The translations under genes were made by a program, and so were the position numbers. Positions 11,293 to 22,400 of a stretch of 64,000 bases of DNA are shown here, piece by piece. The number at the start of each line of letters is the position of its first letter. Within the stretch, counting starts at the first letter, position 1. Below the pieces are notes generated by a model that worked only from the letters and a program-made list of their open reading frames with translations, was not told the origin of the DNA and ran no database searches. Source of the DNA: Viridothelium virens (taxonomy: Eukaryota > Ascomycota > Dothideomycetes > Trypetheliales > Trypetheliaceae); assembly GCA_010094025.1 (NCBI GenBank), contig ML991774.1:64821-128820 (forward strand), written 5' to 3'.

Positions 11293-13016
11293 TTAGATTT
11301 GATGAAACCATTGAAGATATAGATCCCTTAGTCTGTCCTTCTCCGCCTCCTCCGCAAATACAATTCCCACCATATCTTCACACAATCTCTGAATGTCTCC
11401 CTGTTCCAACTTGAAGTGCTTCGCCGCAAGGTAATATTCCTGAGAAAGTGGACTGCAAAACACGCCGACATCATCAGTCTAAAAAGATTATTAGCCAGCC
11501 CTTTCACAACAGACTCCACTCTCTTTTGAGTGAGAGTTGGAATTAGAATCATGTTCCCGACGATACCCAAAGTGAAGGTTAGTACCTACGCACAGCGCTA
11601 CTACTGCACCCCGACCGTCCTTGCACCACTCACCAAAGTGATGCTCTTCCAGGCCACCGCCCTTCGGCAACATTTTCGCGTGGACGTTACAGCTCAGACA
11701 CAGTTCCACCCCCAATGCTCGCCGTCTCACCTCGTCTTTAATCTCCCCGGGCATATAGATGGCATGTCCAATGCGGTGGGGTTGCCACGATAGCATCTCC
11801 TCTAGCTCCGAGGCATCCGCGCTGGGGATTTCCCCAAAATGTACGCAGACTCCGAGGCCAGCTGTATGAGCCTTAGTAAATGCAGGTCGGAGATCTGAGA
11901 CGGTGCCTTTGCTTGGGTCACCGCAGAGATCAATGCCAACAACGCCCTGAGCTCGCCTCGCGATCGCTATATCAACAGTGTCGAGCGCATCCTCAAGAGT
12001 GCTGCGGCGGTCAATGGAGAGGATTAGCGTTGTATGCAAAGGGCCTGGGCCACCGTTATGGGCCTTGATGGTTGCAAGGATAGCGTCCACGTAGTCGGTT
12101 TTGGTGATGGGGGGCAAAGCAGTCGGAACCGCGCGGGGAGTAGAACGTAATTCCAAATATACGACATTGTCGGCTTCAAAGTCGCACAGCACGGACTTGG
12201 TAGCGTATCTGACGTGATGAGCATCATGAGTGTGATTGAGATGGAATGGTACCTCAAGGAGATCTTACTGTATGCTTACCACGTCGCTACATAATCGATA
12301 AATGTATGACGAGAACAGGGGGAAGAAGCTGCCAAATCATAGAGGCTTAGAATCGTCGAAGGGCGAGTTGAAAATTTCGGAGAATTGAACAGAAATAGAA
12401 ATGCCCCATGATAATTTACGGGAGCTTGTGGGACAATGACATTCTTCAATGAATCAAGCTGTAAGCAGACCCTGAACTCTATTGGGAAGGTTTCTGGAAG
12501 GTCTGACAGACGGAGGCTGCGGCTACCCATCTGGCATAAGCTGTGTCTGCGCGACACAGCGAGTCATGCAGTTATGTATGTAACCAGTGCCACAGACCTG
12601 AGCACCTGGGAATGAATTTGACATGACTCAAGACATTTGTAATGTGATGCGGACTTGGGAGTTGACAGAAACAGGGTCGAGGCAGACCTACGTAGTCAAA
12701 TCATAGTCCACCTTCCCGGCTGGCATTGCCGTCAACGGGTCTTGAAGTGGGAAATCCGGTTCGGCCTGGATGCGCTGCAGCCAGATGGCATGTAGGCATT
12801 CTCGACTGATGCTACCGGTAAGATGAGCGTGGAGCTGCTCGATAGAAGGACAAAGTGATCAGCAGGTTGCATGGGTTGGAGGCTCATGTGACATGGGTGT
12901 TTGTTACTGCAGGTGGGCAGCAATTATTAGGGGGGTAGGGAAGGTGAGGCAGTAGTTACCTCGATCTTGGGTAGCGCTCGAGTGAATGCAAGATCGACAG
13001 TCCTGGCTTTGCTCAT
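11293..13016 (-). CDS. Adenosine deaminase-like protein (ADAL / N6-methyl-AMP deaminase type)
   Basis: A zinc hydrolase of the adenosine/AMP deaminase superfamily. Five exons are proposed: 13016-12960, 12834-12692, 12328-12269, 12208-11590 and 11478-11293. Phases agree and give 354 residues, about the length of human ADAL. All catalytic elements are visible: HxH (LHAHLTGS, residues 20-27), a conserved SIDRR strand, the VHFGE motif with catalytic Glu, HRIGHA, and the metal/substrate TDD of CTDDVGVF, which is rebuilt exactly across the last intron. The LELRSTPR strand is typical of ADAL rather than yeast Aah1. Animal and plant ADAL removes the N6 group from N6-methyl-AMP, clearing modified nucleotides from RNA turnover; that activity is inferred here. 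The 363-bp second intron is unusually long for this window. Divergent from the G-beta gene. Confidence 0.87.
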
Positions 13017-13965
13017 GATTTGGGAGGGATACCAACTGGAGGTGCCGGGGGTGGAATTGCGAAGACGGACGTGTTGTATCCCAGCTTCCCAGCTTCCCAG
13101 CCGTTTGCAAGTGCCCCTGCTCTAGCTTCGGAAGCGTCCCTCGCAGCGGTAGATTAACTGGGGTTCACTAAGGTACGGAGTGTGGGAGTGTTCGAATTCT
13201 CATAGTTAGTCCGTTTGTTCTCGCTCGCACCGTCCCGCCTTCTGCCACTTCAGGCGTCGTTCCGCAGCTTGCGCATCGAGCATCCGGGCAATACATAATT
13301 TGTGGCAGCGGTCCAGCACCTCTCAAGGCCTGCATTCAACTGCCTCCACCACGCATCGCTGATCACCCCATCCGCCGCCCACCGTCAAAACATCCACATC
13401 ACCACTACATCGCTGCCCACTGCCTGCTGCCCACTGCACAAGTCGCTCGCCCAGACAGCTGCCGGACCCGCAAGACACTCCCAGCGGGCGGCGCGTGAAG
13501 ACCGGGCTATCATTGGAGCAACGGCCCCTCCGCTCTAATGACTGAGCTCGATTTGGTAAGATTAAGTGGTGGAACTAGCGCGCTTTGGGTTGGCTGAGGA
13601 GCTCCCTCTCTGCCACTCGAGCAGCCCGCTCCGCTTCCTTCTCGACGCTGGGCTCGGCCTATCTCAGCCTGCACTGAAACCCTTCTGACGTGCGCCTTCT
13701 CCACTCCACCCATATCCTCCATCATCATCTGGTACCTCCCCATCCGAGCTCACACGCCGGCTGCGCAACGCCAGACACCTCCCATCTGCCTCAGTCCTGA
13801 CTCTGGGGGAGACCCAGCCACCGGCCCTCGCCCTTGCAGCCCGGTCGCTCCACGTTCGTTTCGCCCCTAATCCAGAACAACCTTACCTCGTCATCCCACT
13901 GCTGCCTACCACACCTACACGCACCTCCTGTAGCTATCCAGCTACCCACTGCTTGGATTTCGAAT
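13017..13965. promoter_or_regulatory. Divergent promoter and pyrimidine-rich leader of the G-beta gene
   Basis: This 949-bp region separates the ADAL and G-beta start codons. From about 13230 the plus strand is C/T-rich with many CCAC/CTCC runs, typical of a long fungal 5' leader. It contains one ATG-started short frame (13538-13597). TACGGAGT occurs at 13174-13181. The transcription start cannot be placed from sequence. Confidence 0.45.
13538..13597 (+). CDS. Possible upstream ORF in the G-beta leader (19 codons)
   Basis: An ATG at 13538 opens a frame of 19 codons that stops at 13595-13597, about 370 bases before the G-beta start. I see no other ATG between it and 13966. If the transcript starts upstream of it, the uORF could lower translation of G-beta. 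Whether the leader includes it, or removes it by splicing (a GTAAG lies inside at about 13556), is unknown. Confidence 0.3.
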   Translation: MTELDLVRLSGGTSALWVG

Positions 13966-15312
13966 ATGTCTGCGGACATGAGTGCTGAATCTATCCAGCA
14001 GAAGATACAGATTGCTCGCCGGGATGCCGAGGCGCTCAAGGACCGCATAAAGCGCAAGAAAGATGAGCTTGCCGACACCTCGCGTAAGTCTTGACCGCGT
14101 TCGTGAGCTGTACTGTCCCAATTGGCGTGTATGGCTGCTGTTTTCCGTGGAGTACTCACAATTTGCCTGCAGTTCGCGATGTCGCGCGACAACGGCTCGA
14201 AGCTTTGCCAAGGCTAACCATGAAGACCAAACGGACCTTGAAGGGCCATCTCGCGAAGATTTATGCTATGCACTGGTCCACCGACCGAAGACATCTTGTC
14301 TCTGCCTCACAAGACGGAAAGCTCATTATCTGGGATGCCTACACCACAAATAAAGTCCACGCCATCCCACTCCGGTCGTCTTGGGTCATGACCTGCGCCT
14401 ACTCACCTAGCGGAAACTACGTCGCTTGCGGTGGATTAGACAACATCTGCTCCATCTACAATCTCTCCGCCCGCGAAGGGCCTACCCGCGTTGCCCGTGA
14501 GCTTTCTGGTCATTCTGGATACTTATCTTGCTGTCGATTTATCAACGACCGGAGAATTCTGACCTCATCCGGTGATATGACTTGTGTGCTATGGGATATC
14601 GAGACCGGATCAAAAGTGCACGAGTTCGCTGACCATCTCGGCGATGTCATGAGCCTGAGCATCAACCCTCTCGACGCTAACCAGTTCGTTTCCGGCGCTT
14701 GTGATGCCTTTGCTAAACTTTGGGACATTCGTCAACAGAAGTGCGTGCAGACGTTTGCCGCCCACGACTCCGACATCAATGCCATTCAGTACTTCCCCAG
14801 CGGCAACGCCTTTGGAACTGGCTCAGACGACGCATCATGCCGCCTCTTCGACGTCCGTGCTGACAGAGAAGTGCAATCATACACGGTTAGTATTCTGATT
14901 TGCGTAGAAGAATTGTTTCCGCAATAACTCCTGTATCAGTGGCTTACAAGACCTTTTACTGACATACCAATACCGCAGATCGGTGAACCAGTGTGTGGGA
15001 TCACGTCAGTGGCCTTCTCAGTCTCTGGAAGACTGCTCTTCGCCGGATACGATGACTTTGAATGCAAGGTTTGTTACATCGGATGGCTATGGAGACAGTC
15101 GCGATTCTAACTCTGAAATAAAGGTGTGGGATACAATGCGTGGAGACCGTGTCGGCACGTTACAAGGTCACGACAACCGAGTAAGCTGTCTAGGAGTGAG
15201 CAACGACGCAATGAGTCTTTGCACTGGATCTTGGGATTCAATGGTATGTTTGATCTGTTGAAATTTTCTAAATTACGTCTAACAATGCCTCTAGCTCCGC
15301 GTATGGGCATAA
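13966..15312 (+). CDS. Heterotrimeric G-protein beta subunit
   Basis: Five exons are proposed: 13966-14083, 14173-14885, 14979-15068, 15124-15243 and 15295-15312. They give 352 residues, the standard fungal G-beta length. Residues 1-45 form the N-terminal coiled coil that pairs with G-gamma ([20 protein letters not shown]). Seven WD40 blades follow, with clear GH...WD pairs: [27 protein letters not shown] with [27 protein letters not shown] with CRLFDVR, and the last blade [14 protein letters not shown] ending in RVWA. It acts at the plasma membrane with G-alpha and G-gamma, controlling growth, conidiation and mating in filamentous fungi (SfaD, GPB1 and CPGB-1 are relatives). Its likely chaperone, the phosducin-like gene, is about 5 kb upstream on the same strand. 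Confidence 0.95.
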
Positions 15313-18211
15313 CCGCTCGGCCTCAGACACGCAGCATCATAAGATCCAAAAGAAAAAAAATTACCTGAAACATCTAATTCGCTTCCTGGCATAGAGTCAC
15401 GGGGTGAGGGCGGGAAGCGATGAATGTAATATGAACCGCAATTCAGCAAGGAGTTGCCCCGTTAGATGGAGGAGAGGAGTCCAGTTTCCGATGCTGCATA
15501 CTTTGACGCTCTGACTGAGGAGTTCTTTGATCGGATCCTCTAGTCGAGTGTCACTACTTATCAGCATATGGTCGTCTTCTATTTATTCTTTTCCTTTTCC
15601 CTGACCCCTTGTCCCACTCTCGGAGATTCATACCATAAGGCGCTTCTCTTCATGCTTTAGCTCAGTTTCCGCCGGTGGTGGTGGGAATGTCTTTAAGCAA
15701 GTCTACTGCTGTGCAACAAACTCACGGCACCTGTGCTCTTTCTATTCGCTACCCTTGAAAATGTTCGCTCTAATGCGCAGTTTGCGAAATCTCACTGCCT
15801 GCCCCATCATTTCTTCGCCTTGACAAATTCAGTTCCCCCCCAAAAATGGCGCGAGAGTTGAATGTGATGCTCGGTTCACTGTTCTTACTTACTCCCGCTT
15901 CACTTCTATCTATGGCGCGGCGTCCGATGTGTAACCTCTTTTCCCTTTCTATTATATCTCTTCAGAACTGCACCGCTAGCAACTACGTATATGTAAATGC
16001 GCGGGATAATGGAACCACCGCCAGGTCCTGCGTCTAAACCCTCAAATTCAATCCAATGGGAAGTTTCTGAATGTTCTCACCGCCTGAAAATCTTTCTCTC
16101 GCCTGATACGGTTACTTCACCCACGCCCGGCAGCAGAAGCAGCAGCCTCGCTTCGTTCGACCAAAAACGGGCGCTCATGCTTGCATTATGCATGCATTCG
16201 TGATCGGCGACACCGTCCTCGACCCACCCATTCCAGCCACTAGTTCCCGCCCGCTTCATCAAACTTATCTGATCGTCGCCGAATGTATATGCAATCTCTC
16301 GGCGTTCTATGCATATACCGGGTGGCACAATTACGGAGTAGGCAAATGCCTCTGAACGCTGTGACGCTGTATCCTGTCATTTCAACAAGGAACGCTCCAT
16401 ACCGTACCCTCCCGCCCATCGATTCATCCACCCGGTGGCCAAACAACGCGCAGGCAGCGATGCCCCAGCGTCGAGCGGTCGCAAGTCTTAGATGAGGCTG
16501 CATCTGCCTGCATCCATGATGTCGCAGCTCCCCTCTGTAGCTAGAGGCCCTCCTTTAGCACAGTAATACGTATCCACCTACCTCTAGGATCGCGCAGCGC
16601 CACGCAGCGACGGACTCGTTGCGGCTCTACTTACATACCTGCCGGCCTTGCTATGGCTACACATCGCGTCTCTGTGCACAAAGTGCCTCTGGGGTAGATA
16701 TCTGATGTAGACGTACATACATATCCTTGGTTCTGTTGCAGTAGCAGCAGACAGGCAGATGATCTCTCCGGTCCCTAGTCTCGATATCTGAGTGAGACGC
16801 CACTGCGATCGCGCCGAGTCCGGCGTGTGCTGATGCTGTTACCCACGTTGCGGTTCGCCGAGCTCCCGGAGACGATTGCTGCATCGAGGACGAAAAAAGA
16901 CGTGGGGCTAGGGCTTCTGGAAGGGGTAGGATACCTAGGTTGAGTAGGTAGGGAGGGGTGGAGGGGAGGGTGGGTGAGTCCGGGGGGTATTTCTCTACGG
17001 CCATGTCGGGCGAAAGGAAAATAAGGGTGCGTGGACGGAGGAGCTACACATGAATGTAGACTCCGTATGTATAAGTTGCGCCTGGCTTGACAGTACGGAG
17101 ATTAATGAGGGTCCGGTATATCGGGCTCTGCAGGTTCTGAATATTTGGTGTGGACCCTGAGGATAATTTCATGGGTAAAGTGGCGGAAGTAGGCGTAGCA
17201 GGGTCTTTTCTTCACATGCCGTGCACGCTTCCCTCTGATCTTATACTGTTTCGGGCATCTATCTCATATGCAGACAGATAGACAACTACTCAAGAATGGG
17301 GTTCCAGGCAAGATCCCGGGTATTGCTCCGTTTGGAATTGCGACGGTATCTGGCTCCAGCTCAATAACAAGTAGTACTGTACTGCCAGTTGGACCCTGGA
17401 TAGAGAATGTGCGCCTAGCAGATCATATCACAAAGCTCCTTGTTTTGTTCATTCGGGCCCTGGGCAAGGTGTACGTGGAGAAGCCATCAAATCTCTTCTA
17501 GACTTGCGTCTGTGATCTTGCGAGACCCACCTGGCGCTAAGGCCGTCTGCATAATGAATTGTATGCGTACACCGTCCCTTCGCATTCAGAAGGCTGCTTG
17601 ACCTGTGAAATATTCTGGGTGCATCAGCAGAACGTTGACGTTTTGAGCAAGAGGTAAATAAAACGAACAATACAAGCTTGGTCGGGAAGTCAAGATGGAT
17701 CCTTCAGTAGTCTCGACAAGTCCCTCCAAAGGATGACTTGGCTGAGGGACCATCCGAAAGAGCTATCGGTTCGACAGGAAATTGACATTACTGGTAAACA
17801 AAGCTTCCACGAGTGCTAGGCTGGAGGGAATTTAGGAAGCGACCTCTATTAATGCAATGTAGTTGAGCCGGAGCCAGAGCAGTCCTTCAGGAATTCTCCC
17901 TAAGAAACCCGTAAGGGAAAAGCGTGGTGACATTACGCAACGCAACTAGACGGCACGACCAAGATGCGACAGAGATTTATAGCACAGAAGCAGCATGCCG
18001 ACGTTGATTACGATTTAACAGTTGCAGTCTTTCCCTTTGGATTGATGAAATTCATGAAGTTCATGAAACCTATCTTTAGTTCCAGCACACTCAAACGTCC
18101 TGCATCATATCGCTGCGATGAAACCTGCTGTTGGGGTATCATAACACCATCAAAAAACGCCATCACGCCAATTCCATGCATTAATCATGCAAAAACTGCC
18201 TCTCATGACTT
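15313..18211. other. 2.9-kb gap between convergent G-beta and Slx8-like genes
   Basis: No gene could be supported. The longest frames, 16657-17004 (-) and 17964-18245 (+), lack motifs. TACGGAGTA occurs at 16332-16340 and its reverse-complement core ACTCCGTA at 17060-17067; TACGGAG also occurs at 17094-17100. As the flanking genes converge here, the region should hold only terminators, so its size is unexplained. Confidence 0.45.
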
Positions 18212-19127
18212 CTATGTTCCCGACGATGATGATCTTTTAGGCTGAGTGGCTAGCCCTTTTTTCATGATTTCGAGGGGAATGATGTCGTCTTTCTTGACTC
18301 GGGAAACCACTTTGCGACACACTGGACACATGCCACGCCGGCCGTCACCACCATTTCTAGCACTGAAGTTCAGGGCTTGCATCAGACATTCATAACAGAA
18401 TAAATGACCTGCAGCGCTGTTAGCATGACTCTCCGCTAGCATGGGAATGAGATGTAAACAAAGCGTTCGACTCACCACAGGAGGTCGCCGTGAGGTTGGT
18501 CGGGGTCTCCATGCAAATAATACAGCTTATTTTCGAAAGTTTTGTAGGCTTTCTCGAATCTTCTTGCAGTGCCACCTGTTGCTGCCGTTGCTTCTTCAAA
18601 GTATCGGCTAGAGCAGTGTCTTCCTCCACGAGATCTAGTTCTTCAATCGATCTATCGGCATTGCGCTGTAGCCCTGGCACTGAATCTTTTCTCATTCGCT
18701 TGTTTGGGGACGAAGAAGACGCTTCCGCTGCTCGTTTGGGAGCCTTTCGGGGGGCCATACCCAGGTAATCAGACTCAGAGCCGGGATCTAGTAGGTCGCT
18801 CCAAGATAGACTTGGCTGAGATTGGTCGAAACCCAAGGGGGAGCCAGTGGTGTCTCGAAATCCTGTGATTTCGGCAAAAGAAGGTAACTGGATCGAATCG
18901 TAGGAACTTCCTTCGAAGGTCGGTCGTATAGTAGGCGAGCTCTCCGAGTCTCTCGACGACGCAGCAGAGGATGGAAGGATATAGTTCTGGAGGACGGGGG
19001 GTAGCTGTCGAAAAGACTCGGAACGAGGAAAATTGGAGAACTGGGACTGGGTGTGAGAAGGCCGCCGGCGGGGAAGAGAGGTGTGAGAGCTGGCCGACTG
19101 AGAGGAAGCTGAGTCACGAATATCCAT
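18212..19127 (-). CDS. SLX8: RING-finger E3 ligase, Slx8-like (SUMO-targeted ubiquitin ligase subunit)
   Basis: Exons 19127-18476 and 18408-18212 around a 67-bp intron give 282 residues. The long N-terminus is Ser/Pro-rich and disordered, with a basic patch (APRKAPKRAAE, PNKRMRK) that looks like a nuclear signal. The C-terminal RING, residues about 202-256, reads CIICMETPTNLTATSC, then GHLFCYECL, then CPVCRK. The intron splits the cysteine pair from the GH motif, and splicing restores it. Slx8/Rfp proteins ubiquitinate SUMO-modified nuclear proteins together with a SIM-bearing partner; a candidate partner lies at 51424-52823. Assignment to Slx8 rests on RING spacing, small size and C-terminal position, so another nuclear RING ligase remains possible. 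It shares a 299-bp promoter with Mip1. Confidence 0.75.
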
Positions 19128-19426
19128 TACACTTTATTGATAGCTTGTTCCACACTCAAAGATCGTGTCCTGACATTGTAGCCATCCCTTTCCATGGCGG
19201 ATGAGACTGAATACCCAGAAAGCCTCACAAGCACGGTAAAGGACATCACCATCGTGAGCTCCGACCAGAAGATGCAGGTGCAAGGGCAGTCGCACGGACC
19301 ACAACATCGTGACTGTGCGTCATGACGCGAATATCTAGCTCTCAAAGCGAGTATTTCTATTCATCCACATCTCGTCTTCACCACTTGCCTACAATGAGGT
19401 GACAGCGGCACGCCTGTCGCCATATC
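19128..19426. promoter_or_regulatory. Divergent promoter of the Slx8-like and Mip1 genes
   Basis: Only 299 bp separate the two start codons. A perfect 12-bp palindrome, GCGTCATGACGC, lies at 19317-19328. It contains outward-facing CGTCA/TGACG half-sites, the core bound by many bZIP factors, and runs into ACGCGA. Function as an operator is inference from symmetry and position. Confidence 0.4.
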
Positions 19427-22400
19427 ATGCGTATCGCTACTCAAACGCGCCTGACATCGAATGCTCTCCAACGGCAACGCATTCGACTCCCCTCTACACA
19501 AACCCCTTTTTGGTGTCAACTGCGAAAATGGCAAATAAGGACGTACGCAGCCGAGGCCACAGAGATAGAAGGAAGTCCATCCTTGGCTTCGCAAGGGAGA
19601 TACAACGACATCGGCGTCCAACAAGTGAGCGAACATGTCCACAAGCAACTTTTCCCAGGAACGGCTACGCGAACCCCTCCTGAGCTCGTCGCTTTGGCCA
19701 GAGATCATCTCTCTCGTCATGATCTGCTCGGAAAGAGCAGTGACTCGGGTAATCCAGTGGTCCTCGACCTGCCAGTCCTTCAAGGGCACTCCCTCGATGA
19801 ACATTTTTACAGGCTGGGGATGGACGCGGCAGAGCCCTACTTGACTCAGTGCAAAAGGTATACCAGGGCCAACGCACCGCCGAGACCACGGAAATGGGTC
19901 GTGAGGAGCGGGTGGACTAAGTATAACGTAGATGGCACATCGGAGCCAGTCGATGCTCCGAACGAGTCCATGCTTACCTTTGATACTGAAGTCATGTGGA
20001 AAGAAACCTCTTTTCCAGCTATGGCATGCGCCCTCAGTCCAACAGCCTGGTATGCCTGGATTTCGCCATGGTTGCTGGAAGAATCGAAGTCAGACCGACA
20101 CTTGATCCCGCTTGGAACTATCGACGAGCCGAGGATAGTCGTAGGTCATAACATTGGGTATGACCGGGCTCGTATAGCCGAGGAGTACGATCTGAGGCAA
20201 TCGAAGAGCTATTATGTTGATACAATGTCTCTCCATGTTGCTGTCAATGGAATGTGTTCACGGCAACGCCCTACATGGAACAAACATAAAAAAGCGCGAG
20301 AGCTGCGGGAGAAGATTTCCAAAACCGACCGCGATGCCGACTTAGCCCTTCTCTTGGAGTCGCGTGCGATGCAAGATGACGAAGAAGAACTATGGGTCGG
20401 GAGGAGTTCTGTCAATTCATTACGAGACGTAGCCAAGTTCCACTGCGGAGTAACAATCGACAAGGCGAGAAGAGAGTACTTCAGTGAGCTGGACCGCGAA
20501 GGGATACGAGCTAAGCTGGACGAATTATTGGACTATTGTGCAGCTGATGTCGAAATCACACACCGCGTGTACAAGAAAGTATTTCCTCTGTTCTTAGAGA
20601 CATGCCCTCACCCCGTGTCGTTTGCTGCTCTCCGGCATCTTTCAGCACAGATGCTTCCGGTCAACCGATCATGGGATGCTTATATTGCTAATGCGGAGGT
20701 GACCTATCACAAGCTTTCCGACGCTGTCGTGCAGCGTCTCGTAGACCTCACGGAAACAGCGCTTGAGGTTAAAGAGCAACCGGACAAATATCTCAATGAT
20801 CCCTGGCTACAGCAGCTCGATTGGTCTGGTCAAGAAATCAAGATGGTCAAGGGAAAGAAGAAGGGGGACCCACCACGTCCAGCATCAAGGCAGAAGAAGC
20901 CGGGAATGCCAAAGTGGTATCGAGACCTCTTTCCAACGAGTACCGCGGCTATCAGTCTTTCTGTAAGAACAAGAATTGCACCCCTTTTGCTCAAAATGGC
21001 TTGGGACGGTTATCCGTTGTTCTGGTCGGATAAATATGGGTGGACATTTCGGGTGCCAAAGGAAGAGGCACAAGCCTACAGTAATAAAGCTATCCTCGAC
21101 TGCGACATGTCGGAGGAAACCAATCTACAACTTCGTCATGATACCAAGCATCGATATTTCAAGCTGCCCCACAAGGATGGACCAAGCGCTCGTTGCGCCA
21201 GTCCTCTAGCAAAGGGCTATTTGCAGTATTTTGAAAAAGGCACCCTCTCGTCTGAATACTCATATGCAAAGGAAGCTCTCAAGATGAATGCTTCCTGCTC
21301 GTACTGGATCAGCGCCAGAGAAAGAATCACGTCACAAATGGTTGTTTACGATCATGAGGCCAAAGGAAAGCTCAAGCAAAGGGGGCGCGAACACGATGAA
21401 ATGGGCTATATCCTGCCACAGGTCATTCCAATGGGGACGATAACTCGCCGTGCCGTGGAAAATACTTGGCTCACAGCTAGTAATGCCAAATCCAATCGAG
21501 TTGGCTCAGAATTGAAATCTCTGGTCAAGGCTCCACCAGGCTATTGCTTCGTTGGTGCTGATGTCGATTCAGAAGAGCTGTGGATCGCAAGTTTAGTCGG
21601 AGACTCTCAATTCAAGCTGCATGGAGGAAATGCCATTGGGTTCATGACGTTGGAAGGCAGCAAAGCCGCCGGCACCGATCTACACTCGCGAACAGCAAAG
21701 ATTCTGGACATCTCTAGGAATGATGCCAAAGTTTTTAATTATGGCCGAATTTATGGAGCAGGACTCAAATTTGCCTGCACCCTACTCCGTCAGTTCAATC
21801 CGGAACTCACAGATGCACAAGCTCTGGAAGTCGCCTCCAGGCTCTACACAGAAACGAAGGGTAAACGAACTACGCGCAAGGCTCTCCACGAGCGCTCATT
21901 TTGGCGCGGTGGAACGGAATCGTTTGTCTTCAACAAGCTCGAGGATTTCGCAGAACAAGAGCATCCTCGGACACCAGTGCTCGCCGCGGGAATTACTGAG
22001 GCGTTGATGCGTCGTTACATTAACAAGGGTGGTTTCATGACATCACGTATCAATTGGGCTATCCAGTCTTCAGGCGTGGACTATTTGCATTTGCTCATAA
22101 TTTCGATGGACTATCTCTCTAGGCGGTACAATCTTCAGGTCCGACTTACACTCACTGTCCATGACGAAATCCGTTATCTGGTTAGGGAAGAAGATAAATA
22201 TCGGGCTGCTATGGCATTGCAAGTGGCAAACGTTTGGACTCGCGCTATGTTCAGCCAGCAAATGGGCATCGACGACTTACCCCAGTCTTGCGCCTACTTC
22301 TCGGCCGTGGACATCGACCACGTGCTGAGAAAGGAAGTTGACATGGATTGCATAACACCGTCGCAGCCTAATCCAATACCGCCGGGCGAAAGCATTGATA

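Noticed and set aside
16657-17004. A 115-residue minus-strand frame in the G-beta/Slx8 gap
   Set aside because: Pro/Ser-rich start without domain, and no neighbouring splice sites extend it.
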